A stretch of 64,000 bases of DNA from positions 186,001 through 250,000 of the forward strand of contig NZ_JAHKRC010000005.1 of assembly GCF_019345465.1 (NCBI RefSeq). The letters are read 5' to 3'. How positions within the stretch are numbered: position 1 is the first letter of the stretch; each line of letters starts with the position of its first letter. The position numbers and the translations under genes are program-made. This DNA comes from Pseudomonas sp. NKUCC02_KPG (GTDB taxonomy: Bacteria > Pseudomonadota > Gammaproteobacteria > Pseudomonadales > Pseudomonadaceae). Shown in pieces: positions 25,417 to 36,994 of the stretch. The notes beneath the pieces were generated by a model. It saw only the letters and a program-made list of their open reading frames with translations, did not search any database and had not been told where the DNA came from.

Positions 25417-26322
25417 ATGTTGGACTTCTTGCCTGCACCGCTACGCGGCGTCATTGCTTCGCTGCTGCTGGCGATCAACACCATCGTGTGTTGCACGCCG
25501 CTGTTCATCGTCGCGATTTTCAAGCTGTGTCTGCCCTTTGCGGCAGCTCAACGGGTGACCGATGAATTGATGCGCCGTATCCACGAAGCCTGGATCGCCA
25601 ACAACAATCGCTGGATGGACTTGCTGCGCAAGACCCGCTGGCATATCAAGGGCCTTGAGGGGCTGGACTATGAGCACTCGTATCTGGTGACCAGCAACCA
25701 CCAGAGCTGGGTCGACATCATGGTGCTGCAATACGTGCTCAACAAACGCATCCGCCCGCTCAAATTCTTCCTCAAGCAGGAGCTGATCTGGGTGCCGGTC
25801 ATTGGCCTGGCATGGTGGGCGCTGGGCTTTCCGTTCATGAAACGCTACTCCAAGGCCTACCTGGCCAAGCACCCGGAGAAAAAAGGCGCGGATCTGGCGA
25901 CCACACGTAAAACCTGCGCCAAGTTCAAAAACCAGTCCGTGGGGATCTTCAACTTCGTCGAGGGCACGCGCTTTACAGAAGCCAAGCACGCGCAGCAGAA
26001 CTCGCCGTTCCGCTACCTGCTCAAGCCCAAGGCCGGAGGCATCGCCTTTGTGCTGGATGCAATGGGCGAACAGCTGCAGTCCATCATCAACGTGACCATC
26101 CACTATCCGGGCGGGCGTCCAGGGTATTGGGACTTGCTGTGCGGCAATGTGAAAGACGTGGTCGTGGTGTTTGAAGAGCTGAATATCCCGGCTGAGTTTC
26201 TGGGTAAAAACTACGATCAGGACCCCGAGTACCGGCTGGCATTCCAAGGCTGGATCAACCAGTTGTGGGAAGACAAGGACCGGCTGCTGGAGGAGTTGCA
26301 TCGCGAGTTTCCCAACACCTGA
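25417..26322 (+). CDS. PlsC-type acyltransferase (YihG-like)
   Basis: A 301-residue membrane-bound acyltransferase. The hydrophobic N-terminus (about 8-42) is followed by the catalytic motif NHQSWVD (94-100, His95 and Asp100), then FLKQELIWVPVIGLAWWALGF, and FVEGTRFTEAK as the glycerol-phosphate binding block. The family adds a second acyl chain to lysophosphatidic acid or related lipids; YihG-type enzymes give special acyl chains. It starts directly after the pta stop, so it is cotranscribed with pta. The substrate is not certain. Confidence 0.88.
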   Translation: MLDFLPAPLRGVIASLLLAINTIVCCTPLFIVAIFKLCLPFAAAQRVTDELMRRIHEAWIANNNRWMDLLRKTRWHIKGLEGLDYEHSYLVTSNHQSWVDIMVLQYVLNKRIRPLKFFLKQELIWVPVIGLAWWALGFPFMKRYSKAYLAKHPEKKGADLATTRKTCAKFKNQSVGIFNFVEGTRFTEAKHAQQNSPFRYLLKPKAGGIAFVLDAMGEQLQSIINVTIHYPGGRPGYWDLLCGNVKDVVVVFEELNIPAEFLGKNYDQDPEYRLAFQGWINQLWEDKDRLLEELHREFPNT

Positions 26323-26332
26323 CGATTCAACC

Positions 26333-26480
26333 CTGTAGTCGCTGCCGAGGTCCGAAGGCTGCGATAGGGATCGAAGAGCCCGTACAACCTCAGTCCCGAA
26401 TGGATCTGAAACACCGGGGTGGCTTATTTACGACGGCTTCGCCGCCGATCGCAGCCTTCGTACCTCGTCAGCGGCTACAG
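26333..26480. repeat. Second-family REP/REPIN-like inverted repeat
   Basis: CTGTAGTCGCTGCCGAGGTC, then CGAAGGCTGCGAT, faces ATCGCAGCCTTCG and TACCTCGTCAGCGGCTACAG. The arms lie about 80 bases apart and enclose a sequence without coding potential. The arm GATCGCAGCCT recurs after both fimbrial adhesin genes. Confidence 0.75.
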
Positions 26481-26501
26481 GTAGTGGATAACCGCACCCA
26501 A

Positions 26502-26540
26502 TAAAAAGCCCGCCACCGATCTCTCGGTGGCGGGCTTTTT
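26502..26540. terminator. Bidirectional terminator downstream of cysNC
   Basis: AAAAAGCCCGCCACCGA and TCGGTGGCGGGCTTTTT form a 12-bp-plus stem with flanking A/T-runs between the acyltransferase gene and cysNC. Confidence 0.92.
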
Positions 26541-26548
26541 AGTGCGGC

Positions 26549-28447
26549 TTAAATCGCGCCGCGTTGGCGCAACAGGTCGAGCACCAGTTTGACGCTCTCT
26601 TCCAGGGACAGCGATTGCGTGTCGACCACAAGGTCGGCATTCAACGGCACGTCGTACGGGAAGGATTCACCCGGGATGTTGTCACCACCCGCTGCATACA
26701 GCCCTTGCGGGTCACGCTCGGCGCACACGGCCGGGGATGCCTGAACATAAACGGTCACCAGACGGTCGCTGCCAATCAGCGCCTTGGCCTGTTCACGGCC
26801 TTCAGCGTCCGGGGCCACGAAGGCGGCCAGTGTCAGCAGGCCTGCTTCGTTGAACTGGCGCGCCACGTGAGCAGCACGACGCCAGTTTTCAGTACGTCCG
26901 GCACGGTCCTGTGGCAGACCCTTGTTCAGGTCATGGCGCAGGTTCTGGCCATCCAGCACGAATACCGCACGTCCCATATCGAACAACTTGCGTTCAACCG
27001 CATAGGCCAAGGTGCTTTTGCCGGCACCCGACAGCCCGCTGAACAACACGGTGGCCGGTTGCTGGCCAAAACGCTGGGCACGTTCTTCAACAGCCACATG
27101 GGCCAGTTTGCCGTGATGAGTTGCGCTGCCATGACTCAACGGCTGGGCAACGATCATGCCTGCACCCACGGTGCCGTTGGTCAGGCGGTCGATGATGATG
27201 AACGAGCCGGTCGTGCGGTTGCTGTCATAACCATCCAGCGCAATCGGCGCGTCGAGGCTGATTTTGACCTTGCCGATTTCGTTCAGCTGCAAAGCACTGG
27301 CCGGACCTTCTTCCAGGGTGTTCACATCGACTTTGTTGACGATGCTGGCAACCGAACCCGGTACGTAGCTGGTAGCGCGCTTGATGTCGTACTTCTTGCC
27401 CGGCAACATCGGCTCTTCAGCCATCCACACCAGCATGGCTTCGAAGTTGTCAGTCACCAGCGGCACGTTGTCGGCATGCACCAACAAGTCGCCACGGGAG
27501 ATGTCGATCTCGTCTTCCATGGTCAGGGTAACTGCCTGACCGGGGCCTGCGTGCTCCAGTTCACCTTCAAAAGTGACGATGGATTTGACGCGGCTGCTCT
27601 TGCCCGACGGCAACACGACGATTTCATCGCCCTTGTGCACGATGCCGCTGGCCAGGGTGCCGGCAAAACCACGGAAGTTGAGGTTCGGACGGTTCACGTA
27701 CTGCACCGGGAAGCGCAGGTCAGTGAGGTTGCGGTCGGCCGCCACTTCCACGGTTTCAAGGATTTCCATCAGCGACTGACCGGTGTACCACGGCGAGCGC
27801 TCGGACTTGTTCACCACGTTGTCGCCTTTAAGGGCAGACATCGGCACAAAGTGCAGGCTGGTCGGCTTGAGCTTCAAGCCCTCGGCAAACTTCAGGTAGT
27901 CGGCCTTGATCGACTCGAACACACCTTCATCAAAACCCTTGAGGTCCATCTTGTTGATGGCCACGACGATATGCTTGATGCCCAGCAACGAGGCAATGAA
28001 GCTGTGGCGACGGGTCTGGGTCTGCACGCCGTAACGGGCATCGACCAGAATGATCGCCAGGTCACAGGTGGACGCACCGGTGGCCATGTTGCGGGTGTAC
28101 TGCTCATGGCCTGGGGTGTCGGCAATGATGAATTTGCGCTTGGCGGTAGAGAAATAGCGATACGCCACGTCAATGGTGATGCCCTGCTCGCGCTCGGCTT
28201 GCAGACCGTCAACCAGCAGTGCCAGGTCGATATCGTCGCCCGTGGTGCCACTTTTTTTCGAGTCGCGGGTAATGGCTTCCAGATGGTCTTCGTAGATCAT
28301 CTTGGAGTCGTGCAGCAGGCGCCCGATCAGGGTGCTCTTGCCGTCGTCGACGTTGCCGCAGGTCAGGAAGCGCAACATCTCTTTGCGCTCGTGCTGGCCC
28401 AGGTAGGCGAGGATGTCCTCGCTGATCAAATCAGATACATGCGACAT
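26549..28447 (-). CDS. cysNC: Sulfate adenylyltransferase subunit 1 / adenylylsulfate kinase fusion
   Basis: A 632-residue bifunctional protein. Residues about 20-440 are the CysN GTPase that drives ATP sulfurylase: P-loop [18 protein letters not shown] (31-48), [11 protein letters not shown] and NKMDL. Residues about 455-632 are APS kinase CysC: P-loop GLSGAGKST (471-479), [14 protein letters not shown], and [11 protein letters not shown]. The fused form is usual in Pseudomonas. Together with CysD it makes APS and then PAPS for sulfate assimilation. It starts nine bases after cysD. Confidence 0.97.
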   Translation of the reverse strand: MSHVSDLISEDILAYLGQHERKEMLRFLTCGNVDDGKSTLIGRLLHDSKMIYEDHLEAITRDSKKSGTTGDDIDLALLVDGLQAEREQGITIDVAYRYFSTAKRKFIIADTPGHEQYTRNMATGASTCDLAIILVDARYGVQTQTRRHSFIASLLGIKHIVVAINKMDLKGFDEGVFESIKADYLKFAEGLKLKPTSLHFVPMSALKGDNVVNKSERSPWYTGQSLMEILETVEVAADRNLTDLRFPVQYVNRPNLNFRGFAGTLASGIVHKGDEIVVLPSGKSSRVKSIVTFEGELEHAGPGQAVTLTMEDEIDISRGDLLVHADNVPLVTDNFEAMLVWMAEEPMLPGKKYDIKRATSYVPGSVASIVNKVDVNTLEEGPASALQLNEIGKVKISLDAPIALDGYDSNRTTGSFIIIDRLTNGTVGAGMIVAQPLSHGSATHHGKLAHVAVEERAQRFGQQPATVLFSGLSGAGKSTLAYAVERKLFDMGRAVFVLDGQNLRHDLNKGLPQDRAGRTENWRRAAHVARQFNEAGLLTLAAFVAPDAEGREQAKALIGSDRLVTVYVQASPAVCAERDPQGLYAAGGDNIPGESFPYDVPLNADLVVDTQSLSLEESVKLVLDLLRQRGAI

Positions 28448-28456
28448 GACAACCCC

Positions 28457-29374
28457 TTAGAAATAACCTTGACGTTTTTTATCTTCCATTGAGCCTGCGC
28501 CATCGTGATCGATGACTCGGCCCTGGCGCTCGGAAGTTCGCGTCAGGAGCATTTCCTGGATGATGTCGGTCAGGGTTTCAGCCTCTGACTCCACCGCGCC
28601 GGTCAGCGGGTAGCATCCCAGAGTACGGAAGCGGACCTTTTTCTTGACGATGCGAGCCTTGTCTTCGTCAGACAGGTGCTCAAGGATACGGTCGTCGTCG
28701 ATCATGATCAGCGTGCCGTTCTTCTCGATGACGTCGCGCTCGGCCGCAAAGTACAGCGGCACAATCGGGATGCCCTCAAGGTAGATGTACTGCCAGATGT
28801 CCAGCTCGGTCCAGTTCGACAACGGGAACACACGAATGGATTCGCCCTTGTTGACGTTGCCGTTGTAGACGTTCCACAACTCGGGGCGCTGGTTTTTCGG
28901 ATCCCAGCGGTGCTTGCTGTCACGGAAGGAATAGACGCGCTCTTTGGCACGGGATTTTTCTTCGTCGCGACGGGCACCACCAAAGGCGGCATCGAAGCCG
29001 TATTTGTCCAGAGCCTGCTTCAGGCCCTCGGTTTTCATGATGTCGGTGTGCTTGGCACTGCCGTGGGTGAAGGGGTTGATCCCTTGAGCCACGCCGTCAG
29101 GGTTGACGTGAGTGATCAGGTCCAGGCCCAGCTCGGCAACCATCTTGTCGCGAAAGCTGTACATCTCCTGGAATTTCCACTGGGTGTCGACATGCATCAC
29201 CGGAAACGGCAGCTTGCCTGGGAAAAACGCCTTGCGTGCAAGGTGCAGCATCACGGCGGAATCTTTACCGATCGAGTACAGCATCACCGGGTTATCGAAC
29301 TCGGCGGCCACCTCGCGGATGATGTGGATGCTTTCCGCCTCCAGCTGTTTCAGGTGCGTCAGTTTGTCGACCAT
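28457..29374 (-). CDS. cysD: Sulfate adenylyltransferase subunit 2
   Basis: A 305-residue ATP-sulfurylase catalytic subunit of the PP-loop family: [21 protein letters not shown] (33-53), [28 protein letters not shown] with the ATP-binding basic residues, and [15 protein letters not shown]. It forms AMP-sulfate from ATP and sulfate with CysN. It is the first gene of cysD-cysNC; the 169 bases upstream hold a truncated REP arm and no visible gene. Confidence 0.97.
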   Translation of the reverse strand: MVDKLTHLKQLEAESIHIIREVAAEFDNPVMLYSIGKDSAVMLHLARKAFFPGKLPFPVMHVDTQWKFQEMYSFRDKMVAELGLDLITHVNPDGVAQGINPFTHGSAKHTDIMKTEGLKQALDKYGFDAAFGGARRDEEKSRAKERVYSFRDSKHRWDPKNQRPELWNVYNGNVNKGESIRVFPLSNWTELDIWQYIYLEGIPIVPLYFAAERDVIEKNGTLIMIDDDRILEHLSDEDKARIVKKKVRFRTLGCYPLTGAVESEAETLTDIIQEMLLTRTSERQGRVIDHDGAGSMEDKKRQGYF

Positions 29375-29517
29375 GGCTACTCACGAAAGCTATCTTATGA
29401 ACGGCCTGCGGGCCGTGTTCGAGGGTCGAATGCTAGCACAGCGTCCTCTTCTATAGATGACCCCAACTAGATCGAAACGGTCTAAGAATAGACCCCGGAG
29501 TTTGGGCGATTACTCCA

Positions 29518-29533
29518 TGTGGGAGCGGGCTGG
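29518..29533. repeat. Truncated REP arm
   Basis: TGTGGGAGCGGGCTGG matches the first part of the REP arm seen elsewhere and then breaks off. No inverted partner follows. Confidence 0.55.
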
Positions 29534-29543
29534 ATTCCAATAA

Positions 29544-30302
29544 TCAGATCGGATTCGGGCAATCGATAAACAGGTGTTCCAAAGCAAAGCGCCGCGCCAG
29601 GTAGTCACCCAATGCCTGCACGCCATAGCGTTCGGTAGCATGGTGCCCCGCGGCAATGAAGCTGATGTCGTTTTCCCGGGCACTATGGAAAGTCTGCTCC
29701 GAAGCTTCGCCACTCAGGTACAGATCAACGCCCGCCAGCACCGCCTGATCGATATAGCCTTGCCCGCCACCGGTACACCAACCCACGCGGCGGATCATTT
29801 CACTGCCTTCAATCAGCAGCGGCTCGCGCCCAAGCGCCTCTTGAACACGGCGTGCAAAATCACGGGCGGTCACAGGCTCGGCCAGAGAGCCCACCAACCC
29901 CACCACTTTCGAATTGCCAGGATCAAGCGGGCCTTCGACGGTGATGTCCAGCTGCCGCGCCAATTGCACGTTGTTGCCCACCTCGGGATGCAGGTCCAGT
30001 GGCAAGTGATAGGCCAGCAGGCTGATGTCGTGCTTGAGCAGCGTCTTGAGGCGACGTTGCTTCATCCCGGTCACGCAGGGATCTTCACCCTTCCAGAAGT
30101 AACCATGATGCACCAGCACCAGATCGGCCTGGGCCTCGACTGCAGCATCCAGCAGTGCCTGGCTGGCGGTCACGCCACTGACGATGCGCATCACCTGGGG
30201 GCGACCTTCGACCTGCAGGCCATTGGGGCAGTAATCATTGATGGTGGCGCAATTGAGGTAACGATTTGCTTCTTCTACCAGCGTGCTCAGGGCGACAGCC
30301 AT
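29544..30302 (-). CDS. Nif3-like dinuclear metal-centre protein (YbgI family)
   Basis: A 252-residue protein of the Nif3/YbgI family (GTP cyclohydrolase 1 type 2 in some annotations). Metal-ligand blocks are LVLVHHGYFWKGEDP and, near the C-terminus, FIAAGHHATERYGVQALGDYL; the middle has GWCTGGGQGYIDQAVLAGVDLYLSGE. It forms toroidal hexamers with two metals per subunit; the physiological reaction is not established. The gene is divergent from algW with about 100 bases between starts, an arrangement common in pseudomonads. Confidence 0.9.
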   Translation of the reverse strand: MAVALSTLVEEANRYLNCATINDYCPNGLQVEGRPQVMRIVSGVTASQALLDAAVEAQADLVLVHHGYFWKGEDPCVTGMKQRRLKTLLKHDISLLAYHLPLDLHPEVGNNVQLARQLDITVEGPLDPGNSKVVGLVGSLAEPVTARDFARRVQEALGREPLLIEGSEMIRRVGWCTGGGQGYIDQAVLAGVDLYLSGEASEQTFHSARENDISFIAAGHHATERYGVQALGDYLARRFALEHLFIDCPNPI

Positions 30303-30402
30303 AAAAGACTCCTAAATATAGCGTTCAGAGCCGGGCGGCCCTCGTATAATGGCGCCATTATGGGCCGTCAGAATGGCTCTGCAACCTTCAGGACTGAGTT
30401 CA

Positions 30403-31560
30403 ATGTTTAAGGCTTTGCGTTTTTTTGGCTGGCCATTGCTGGCTGGCGTGCTTATCGCTTTGCTGATTATTCAGCGTTACCCGCAATGGGTTGGACTGCC
30501 GAGCCTGGACGTCAATCTGCAACAAGCCCCGCAAACCAGTTACATGCAGCAAGGACCGGTGACCTATGCCGACGCGGTAGTGCGTGCCGCGCCTGCCGTA
30601 GCCAACCTGTACACCACCAAAGTGGTGAACAAAAACGCCAGGCCCTTGTTCGAAGACCCGCAGTTCCGGCATTTTTTCGGCAACAACGAGCCCAAGCAAA
30701 AACGTATGGAGTCCAGCCTGGGTTCGGCGGTTCTGATGAGTCCCGAAGGCTATTTGCTGACCAATAACCACGTGGTCGCAGGGGCCGACCAGATTGTGGT
30801 GGCGCTGAAGGACGGTCGTGAAACACACGCCAGGGTCATTGGCAGCGACCCGGAAACTGATCTCGCGGTGCTAAAGATTGACCTCAAGAATCTGCCGGCA
30901 ATCACCATCGGCCGCTCGGACACCTTGCGTATCGGTGATATCGCCCTGGCGATTGGCAACCCGTTCGGCGTGGGTCAAACCACCACAATGGGCATCATCA
31001 GTGCCACAGGCCGCAACCAGTTGGGCCTGAACAACTACGAAGACTTTATCCAGACCGATGCCGCGATCAACCCGGGCAACTCGGGCGGCGCACTGGTAGA
31101 TGCCAACGGCAACCTGACCGGCATTAACACCGCGATTTTTTCCAAGTCAGGCGGTTCGCAAGGCATCGGCTTCGCGATCCCGATCAATCTGGCGATGGAG
31201 GTCATGAAGTCGATTATCGAGCACGGCCAGGTCATTCGCGGCTGGCTGGGGATTGAGGTTCAACCCTTGACCCAGGAACTGGCCGAGTCGTTTGGTCTCA
31301 GTGGACGCCCTGGAATTGTTGTCGCGGGCATTTTCCGTGGGGGTCCGGCGCAAAAAGCCGGTCTTGAACTGGGAGACGTGATTCTGAGCATCGATGGCGA
31401 GCCTGCCAGCGATGGGCGCCGCTCAATGAATCAGGTGGCGCGGATCAAGCCTTCGGACAAGATCACGATCCAGGTCATGCGTAACGGCAAAGAGCTTAAG
31501 CTCACCGCCGAGGTGGGCCTGCGACCGCCACAGGAACAGCCGCCGCAGCAGGAAGAATAA
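30403..31560 (+). CDS. algW: Periplasmic serine protease AlgW (DegS-type)
   Basis: A 385-residue site-1 protease anchored by an N-terminal membrane helix (about 9-23). The catalytic triad is His123 (NNHVVA), Asp153 (ETDLAVL) and Ser227 (GNSGGAL). A single PDZ domain covers about 270-370 (GWLGIEVQPLTQELAESFGL, GDVILSIDGEPA). In Pseudomonas AlgW cleaves MucA on envelope stress and so frees AlgU. The tail is rich in Pro and Gln (RPPQEQPPQQEE). The ATG at 30403 has AGGA at suitable spacing. Confidence 0.94.
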   Translation: MFKALRFFGWPLLAGVLIALLIIQRYPQWVGLPSLDVNLQQAPQTSYMQQGPVTYADAVVRAAPAVANLYTTKVVNKNARPLFEDPQFRHFFGNNEPKQKRMESSLGSAVLMSPEGYLLTNNHVVAGADQIVVALKDGRETHARVIGSDPETDLAVLKIDLKNLPAITIGRSDTLRIGDIALAIGNPFGVGQTTTMGIISATGRNQLGLNNYEDFIQTDAAINPGNSGGALVDANGNLTGINTAIFSKSGGSQGIGFAIPINLAMEVMKSIIEHGQVIRGWLGIEVQPLTQELAESFGLSGRPGIVVAGIFRGGPAQKAGLELGDVILSIDGEPASDGRRSMNQVARIKPSDKITIQVMRNGKELKLTAEVGLRPPQEQPPQQEE

Positions 31561-31582
31561 GTAACGCGCCCTCACCACCTGA

Positions 31583-31669
31583 TGTGGGAGCGGGCTTGCT
31601 CGCGATGGTATCGCCGCGGTTTGCCTGAACTACCGCGGCGCCTGCATCGCGAGCAAGCCCGCTCCCACA
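31583..31669. repeat. REP doublet between algW and hisC
   Basis: TGTGGGAGCGGGCTTGCTCG (from 31583) and its inverse GCGAGCAAGCCCGCTCCCACA (to 31669) are almost perfect inverted copies. An inner inverted repeat CCGCGGT/ACCGCGG lies between them. Confidence 0.9.
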
Positions 31670-31686
31670 AGAGCCGCGGTCAACCT

Positions 31687-32742
31687 CTATTCGATATCCG
31701 ACAACCCTTCAATCAACGCCGCATTCTGCTCCGGCGTACCGATGCTGATGCGCAAGAACTGGGCAATGCGCAATTGCTTGAAGTGGCGCACGATCACGCC
31801 CTGCCCCCGCAACTTGGCCGCCAGCGCCGCCGCATCGTGTTCCGGATGACGGGCAAAGATAAAGTTCGCCGCCGACGGCAGCACTTCAAAACCCAGTGCC
31901 TGCAACTGCCCTACCACGTGTTCGCGACTGTCGATTACCTGCTTGCAGGTGTGCTCGAAGTATTCACGGTCGGCAAACGCAGCCGCAGCGCCCGCAATGG
32001 CGATACGGTCCAGCGGGTAGGAGTTGAAGCTGTTCTTGATCCGTTCCAGCGCTTCGATCAGATCCGGGTGGCCCACTGCCAACCCGACCCGCAAGCCGGC
32101 CAGGGAGCGCGATTTGGACAGGGTCTGAGTCACCAGCAGGTTCGGGTAGCGATCCACCAGGCTGATGGCCGTCTCGCCACCAAAGTCGATGTACGCTTCA
32201 TCCACGACAACCACTGAATCAGAGCTGGCCTTGAGGATCTGCTCGATGGCCTCCAGCGCCAAAAGACAGCCGGTCGGGGCATTCGGGTTCGGGAAGATGA
32301 TCCCGCCATTAGGCCTGGCATAGTCCGCAGGCTGGATCTGGAACTGCTCATCCAGAGGCACGGCGTCAAATTCGATGCCGTACAAACCGCAGTAAACCGG
32401 ATAGAAGCTGTAGCTGATATCCGGGAACAGCAGCGGCTTGTCGTGCTGGAACAGGCCATTGAATACATGGGCCAGGACTTCGTCCGAACCGTTGCCCAGA
32501 AACACCTGGGCAGTCTGTACACCGTAGTACTCGGCCACCGCCTGCTTGAGCAGGTCGCTGTTCGGGTCAGGGTACAAACGCAGGTTGTCGTTGATCTCGG
32601 CCTGCATCGCCGCCAGGGCCTTGGGCGAAGGCCCATAAGGGTTTTCGTTGGTGTTGAGCTTGACCAGCTTGGTCAGCTTCGGCTGCTCACCCGGCACGTA
32701 AGGCACCAGATCCTTGACGAATGGACTCCAGAATTTGCTCAT
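31687..32742 (-). CDS. hisC: Histidinol-phosphate aminotransferase
   Basis: A 351-residue PLP-dependent class I/II aminotransferase. Features: [15 protein letters not shown] near the N-terminus, [27 protein letters not shown] and the PLP-lysine block [16 protein letters not shown]. It converts imidazole-acetol phosphate to histidinol phosphate. It begins two bases after the hisD stop, so it is cotranscribed with hisD. The family length is normal. Confidence 0.95.
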   Translation of the reverse strand: MSKFWSPFVKDLVPYVPGEQPKLTKLVKLNTNENPYGPSPKALAAMQAEINDNLRLYPDPNSDLLKQAVAEYYGVQTAQVFLGNGSDEVLAHVFNGLFQHDKPLLFPDISYSFYPVYCGLYGIEFDAVPLDEQFQIQPADYARPNGGIIFPNPNAPTGCLLALEAIEQILKASSDSVVVVDEAYIDFGGETAISLVDRYPNLLVTQTLSKSRSLAGLRVGLAVGHPDLIEALERIKNSFNSYPLDRIAIAGAAAAFADREYFEHTCKQVIDSREHVVGQLQALGFEVLPSAANFIFARHPEHDAAALAAKLRGQGVIVRHFKQLRIAQFLRISIGTPEQNAALIEGLSDIE

Positions 32743-32744
32743 GT

Positions 32745-34070
32745 TTATTGCCCCTTGTCGTCGGCGATGATGCGGTATTCGGCACTGCGGGCGTGACCGG
32801 TCAGCGACTCACCACGGGCGAGAATCGATGCGGTCTTGCCCAGGTCGGAAGCACCCTGCTCGGAGCAGAAGATGATCGAGGAGCGCTTCTGGAAGTCATA
32901 CACCCCCAGCGGCGACGAAAAACGTGCCGTGCCGGAAGTTGGCAATACGTGGTTGGGGCCCGCGCAGTAATCACCCAGGGCTTCAGACGTGTGTCGGCCC
33001 ATGAAGATCGCGCCAGCGTGACGGATCTGCGGCAGCCAGGCTTGCGGGTCAGCCACCGACAACTCCAGGTGCTCCGGAGCAATGCGATTGGCAACGTCGA
33101 TGGCTTGCTGCATGTCATTCACCAGAATCAGTGCGCCACGGCCATTGATCGACGTTTCGATGATGTCGGCCCGCTCCATGGTCGGCAACAACTTGGCAAT
33201 GCTCGCCGCGACCTTGTCGAGGAACTCGGCGTCGGGGCTGACCAGAATCGCCTGTGCGTCTTCATCGTGCTCGGCCTGGGAAAACAGGTCCATGGCAATC
33301 CAGTCCGGATCGGTCAGGCCATCGCACACCACCAGAATTTCCGAAGGGCCGGCGATCATGTCGATGCCCACCTGACCGAACACGTGGCGCTTGGCGGTGG
33401 CGACATAGATGTTGCCCGGGCCGACCACTTTGTCGACTTTCGGAACGCTTTCTGTGCCGTAGGCCAGTGCCGCAACGGCCTGTGCACCGCCGATGGTGAA
33501 CACTCGGTCAACGCCCGCAATGCAGGCGGCAGCCAGCACCAGCTCATTGATTTCGCCACGAGGGGTCGGCACCACCATGACCACTTCGGTAACGCCTGCG
33601 ACCTTGGCCGGAATGGCGTTCATCAACACCGATGACGGGTAAGAGGCTTTGCCGCCCGGTACATACAAGCCTGCACGGTCCAGTGGCGTGACTTTCTGGC
33701 CCAGCACCGTGCCGTCGGCTTCGGTGTAGCTCCAGGAGTCCTGCTTCTGTTTTTCGTGATAGCTGCGCACACGCTGTGCGGCTTTTTCCAGCGCTTCACG
33801 TTGCGGCGCGGTGATACGGGTCAGGGCCAGCTCCAGGCGCTCGCGGGGCAGGATCAAGTCGGCCATCGAGTTGACGCTCAGCCCGTCAAAGCGCTGGGTG
33901 AACTCAACCAGTGCAGCATCGCCACGCTCACGCACGGCTTTGATGATGTCGAGCACACGCTGGTTGACCGAGTCGTCAGACACACTTTCCCAGCTCAGCA
34001 GATGATCCAGATGCTGCGCGAAATCCGGGTCAGCAGCGTTGAGTCGGCGAATTGCAGTGGGAGCGGTCAT
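32745..34070 (-). CDS. hisD: Histidinol dehydrogenase
   Basis: A 441-residue zinc-dependent NAD enzyme catalysing the last two steps of histidine synthesis. Blocks: [69 protein letters not shown] (zinc and catalytic His) and [12 protein letters not shown] (Glu-His pair). The ATG at 34070 starts [11 protein letters not shown]; the 24 codons before it have no family similarity. A 147-base gap separates it from hisG. Confidence 0.96.
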   Translation of the reverse strand: MTAPTAIRRLNAADPDFAQHLDHLLSWESVSDDSVNQRVLDIIKAVRERGDAALVEFTQRFDGLSVNSMADLILPRERLELALTRITAPQREALEKAAQRVRSYHEKQKQDSWSYTEADGTVLGQKVTPLDRAGLYVPGGKASYPSSVLMNAIPAKVAGVTEVVMVVPTPRGEINELVLAAACIAGVDRVFTIGGAQAVAALAYGTESVPKVDKVVGPGNIYVATAKRHVFGQVGIDMIAGPSEILVVCDGLTDPDWIAMDLFSQAEHDEDAQAILVSPDAEFLDKVAASIAKLLPTMERADIIETSINGRGALILVNDMQQAIDVANRIAPEHLELSVADPQAWLPQIRHAGAIFMGRHTSEALGDYCAGPNHVLPTSGTARFSSPLGVYDFQKRSSIIFCSEQGASDLGKTASILARGESLTGHARSAEYRIIADDKGQ

Positions 34071-34217
34071 AGCGAGGGCCTCGGTATTGGGCGAATGCTT
34101 AGAATGAATGATGTTACACAGTGAAGGCAGCAAGACTACCAAGCCATCCGCGCAGGTCGCTGAAATTTCTGGCTATTACACGGATAGATGGGCGCGACTC
34201 AAGGTCGCGCAGGTGAG

Positions 34218-34853
34218 TCAGCCGCGGTGTCGCGATTCCACTGCCTTGCGCAGGGTATCGATCAGGGCTTGAATACGGGCGTGCTGCATTTTCATCGAAG
34301 CCTTGTTAACCACCAGACGGGAGCTGATGGCGGCAATGAATTCCTGAGGTTCCAGGCCATTGGCGCGCAAGGTGTTGCCGGTGTCGACCACGTCGATGAT
34401 CTTGTCGGCCAGGCCAATCAGCGGCGCCAGCTCCATCGAGCCGTACAGCTTGATGATGTCGACCTGACGGCCTTGCTCGGCGTAGTAGCGCTTGGCGACA
34501 TTCACGAACTTGGTGGCAACACGCAGGCGGCCTTTAGGCTCGGGAACACCAATGGCACCGGCAGTCATCAGCTTGCACTGGGCAATCTGAAGGTCCAGCG
34601 GCTCGTAAAGGCCCTGGCCGCCGTACTCCATCAGCACGTCTTTACCCGCGACACCGAGGTCTGCCGCGCCATGTTCAACGTACGTCGGCACGTCGGTGGC
34701 GCGTACGATCAGCAGACGTACATCGGGTTGGGTAGTCGGAATGATCAGCTTGCGGCTTTTGTCCGGATTCTCGGTCGGCACAATGCCCGCTTCAGCGAGA
34801 AGCGGCAGGGTGTCGTCAAGGATACGGCCCTTGGACAGTGCAATGGTCAACAT
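34218..34853 (-). CDS. hisG: ATP phosphoribosyltransferase, short form
   Basis: A 211-residue short-form HisG, first enzyme of histidine synthesis. It begins [18 protein letters not shown] and contains [23 protein letters not shown] and [16 protein letters not shown], the PRPP-binding loop. The C-terminal regulatory domain of the long form is absent, so it needs the HisZ subunit (not in this window) for activity and feedback control. It is the first gene of hisG-hisD-hisC and lies 183 bases after murA. Confidence 0.95.
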   Translation of the reverse strand: MLTIALSKGRILDDTLPLLAEAGIVPTENPDKSRKLIIPTTQPDVRLLIVRATDVPTYVEHGAADLGVAGKDVLMEYGGQGLYEPLDLQIAQCKLMTAGAIGVPEPKGRLRVATKFVNVAKRYYAEQGRQVDIIKLYGSMELAPLIGLADKIIDVVDTGNTLRANGLEPQEFIAAISSRLVVNKASMKMQHARIQALIDTLRKAVESRHRG

Positions 34854-34915
34854 GGGAAACGTAAGTCCTTATCAGGGTACTTTTTGCCCGGGCGCAATCG
34901 GCGCCGGACAAGCAT

Positions 34916-34935
34916 CGAGCCTGATATCAGGCTCG
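34916..34935. repeat. Perfect 20-bp palindrome upstream of hisG
   Basis: CGAGCCTGATATCAGGCTCG is self-complementary over its whole length. No T-run follows, so a simple terminator is unlikely; it could be an operator or part of the murA-hisG intercistronic region. Confidence 0.5.
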
Positions 34936-35036
34936 ACTTGAACGATTCGAGGCCAGGTAAGGTAACGCTTGCAAGCCGTTACGTCACCTGGCGGCTGGAC
35001 ACTATCCCTGTGCCCATGATGCCAAACAACAAAAAA

Positions 35037-36573
<1,537 letters not shown>

Positions 36574-36688
36574 GCTCAACCTCAATCGGCGCCTAACGCG
36601 CGCGGGTCGGCCATCATACAAAAAAGCCCCGCGCCTGCGAACCCCGTATAACAGGACTCTGACGGGGGGACTTTTCTATACGTGGCTA

Positions 36689-36994
36689 TTAATGATGTGC
36701 CAGCAATTCGGTCAAGCCCGAGACCTGGGCGATTTCGCGCATGTCTTCGGGCATGTCACGAATGCTCAATGGCTTGTTCAGGGCTTGCGCATCACGGATG
36801 TAACACAGCAACAGCGACAAACCGACGCTGCTGGATTTGGTGACACCCGAGCAGTCAACGACCAACGCCTTGGCCAGAGCTTTTTTGATCAGTGCCTGAC
36901 CTTCAGTGCGCAAGCGGGGGCCGGTCTGATAATCGAGTACGCCACTGAGGCGCAACTCGCTCTCGCCGGCCAGGGTTACAGCCGCTTCACTCAT
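36689..36994 (-). CDS. mlaB: Phospholipid transport protein MlaB (STAS domain)
   Basis: A 101-residue cytoplasmic STAS-domain protein. It has ELRLSGVLDYQTGPRLRTEG and VVDCSGVTKSSSVGLSLLL, where the conserved Ser region of STAS domains lies. MlaB stabilises and activates the MlaFE transporter in the Mla phospholipid pathway. The start overlaps the mlaC stop (ATGA). It is the last mla gene; 115 bases then separate it from ibaG. Confidence 0.93.
   Translation of the reverse strand: MSEAAVTLAGESELRLSGVLDYQTGPRLRTEGQALIKKALAKALVVDCSGVTKSSSVGLSLLLCYIRDAQALNKPLSIRDMPEDMREIAQVSGLTELLAHH

Noticed and set aside
26564..28492. 642-codon plus-strand frame opposite cysNC
   Set aside because: It is antisense to a clear CysNC protein with intact motifs; His- and Gln-rich composition is typical of a shadow frame.
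36574..36688. Terminator between mlaB and the bolA-family gene
   Set aside because: C- and G-runs are present but no clean stem followed by a T-run on the minus strand could be drawn.
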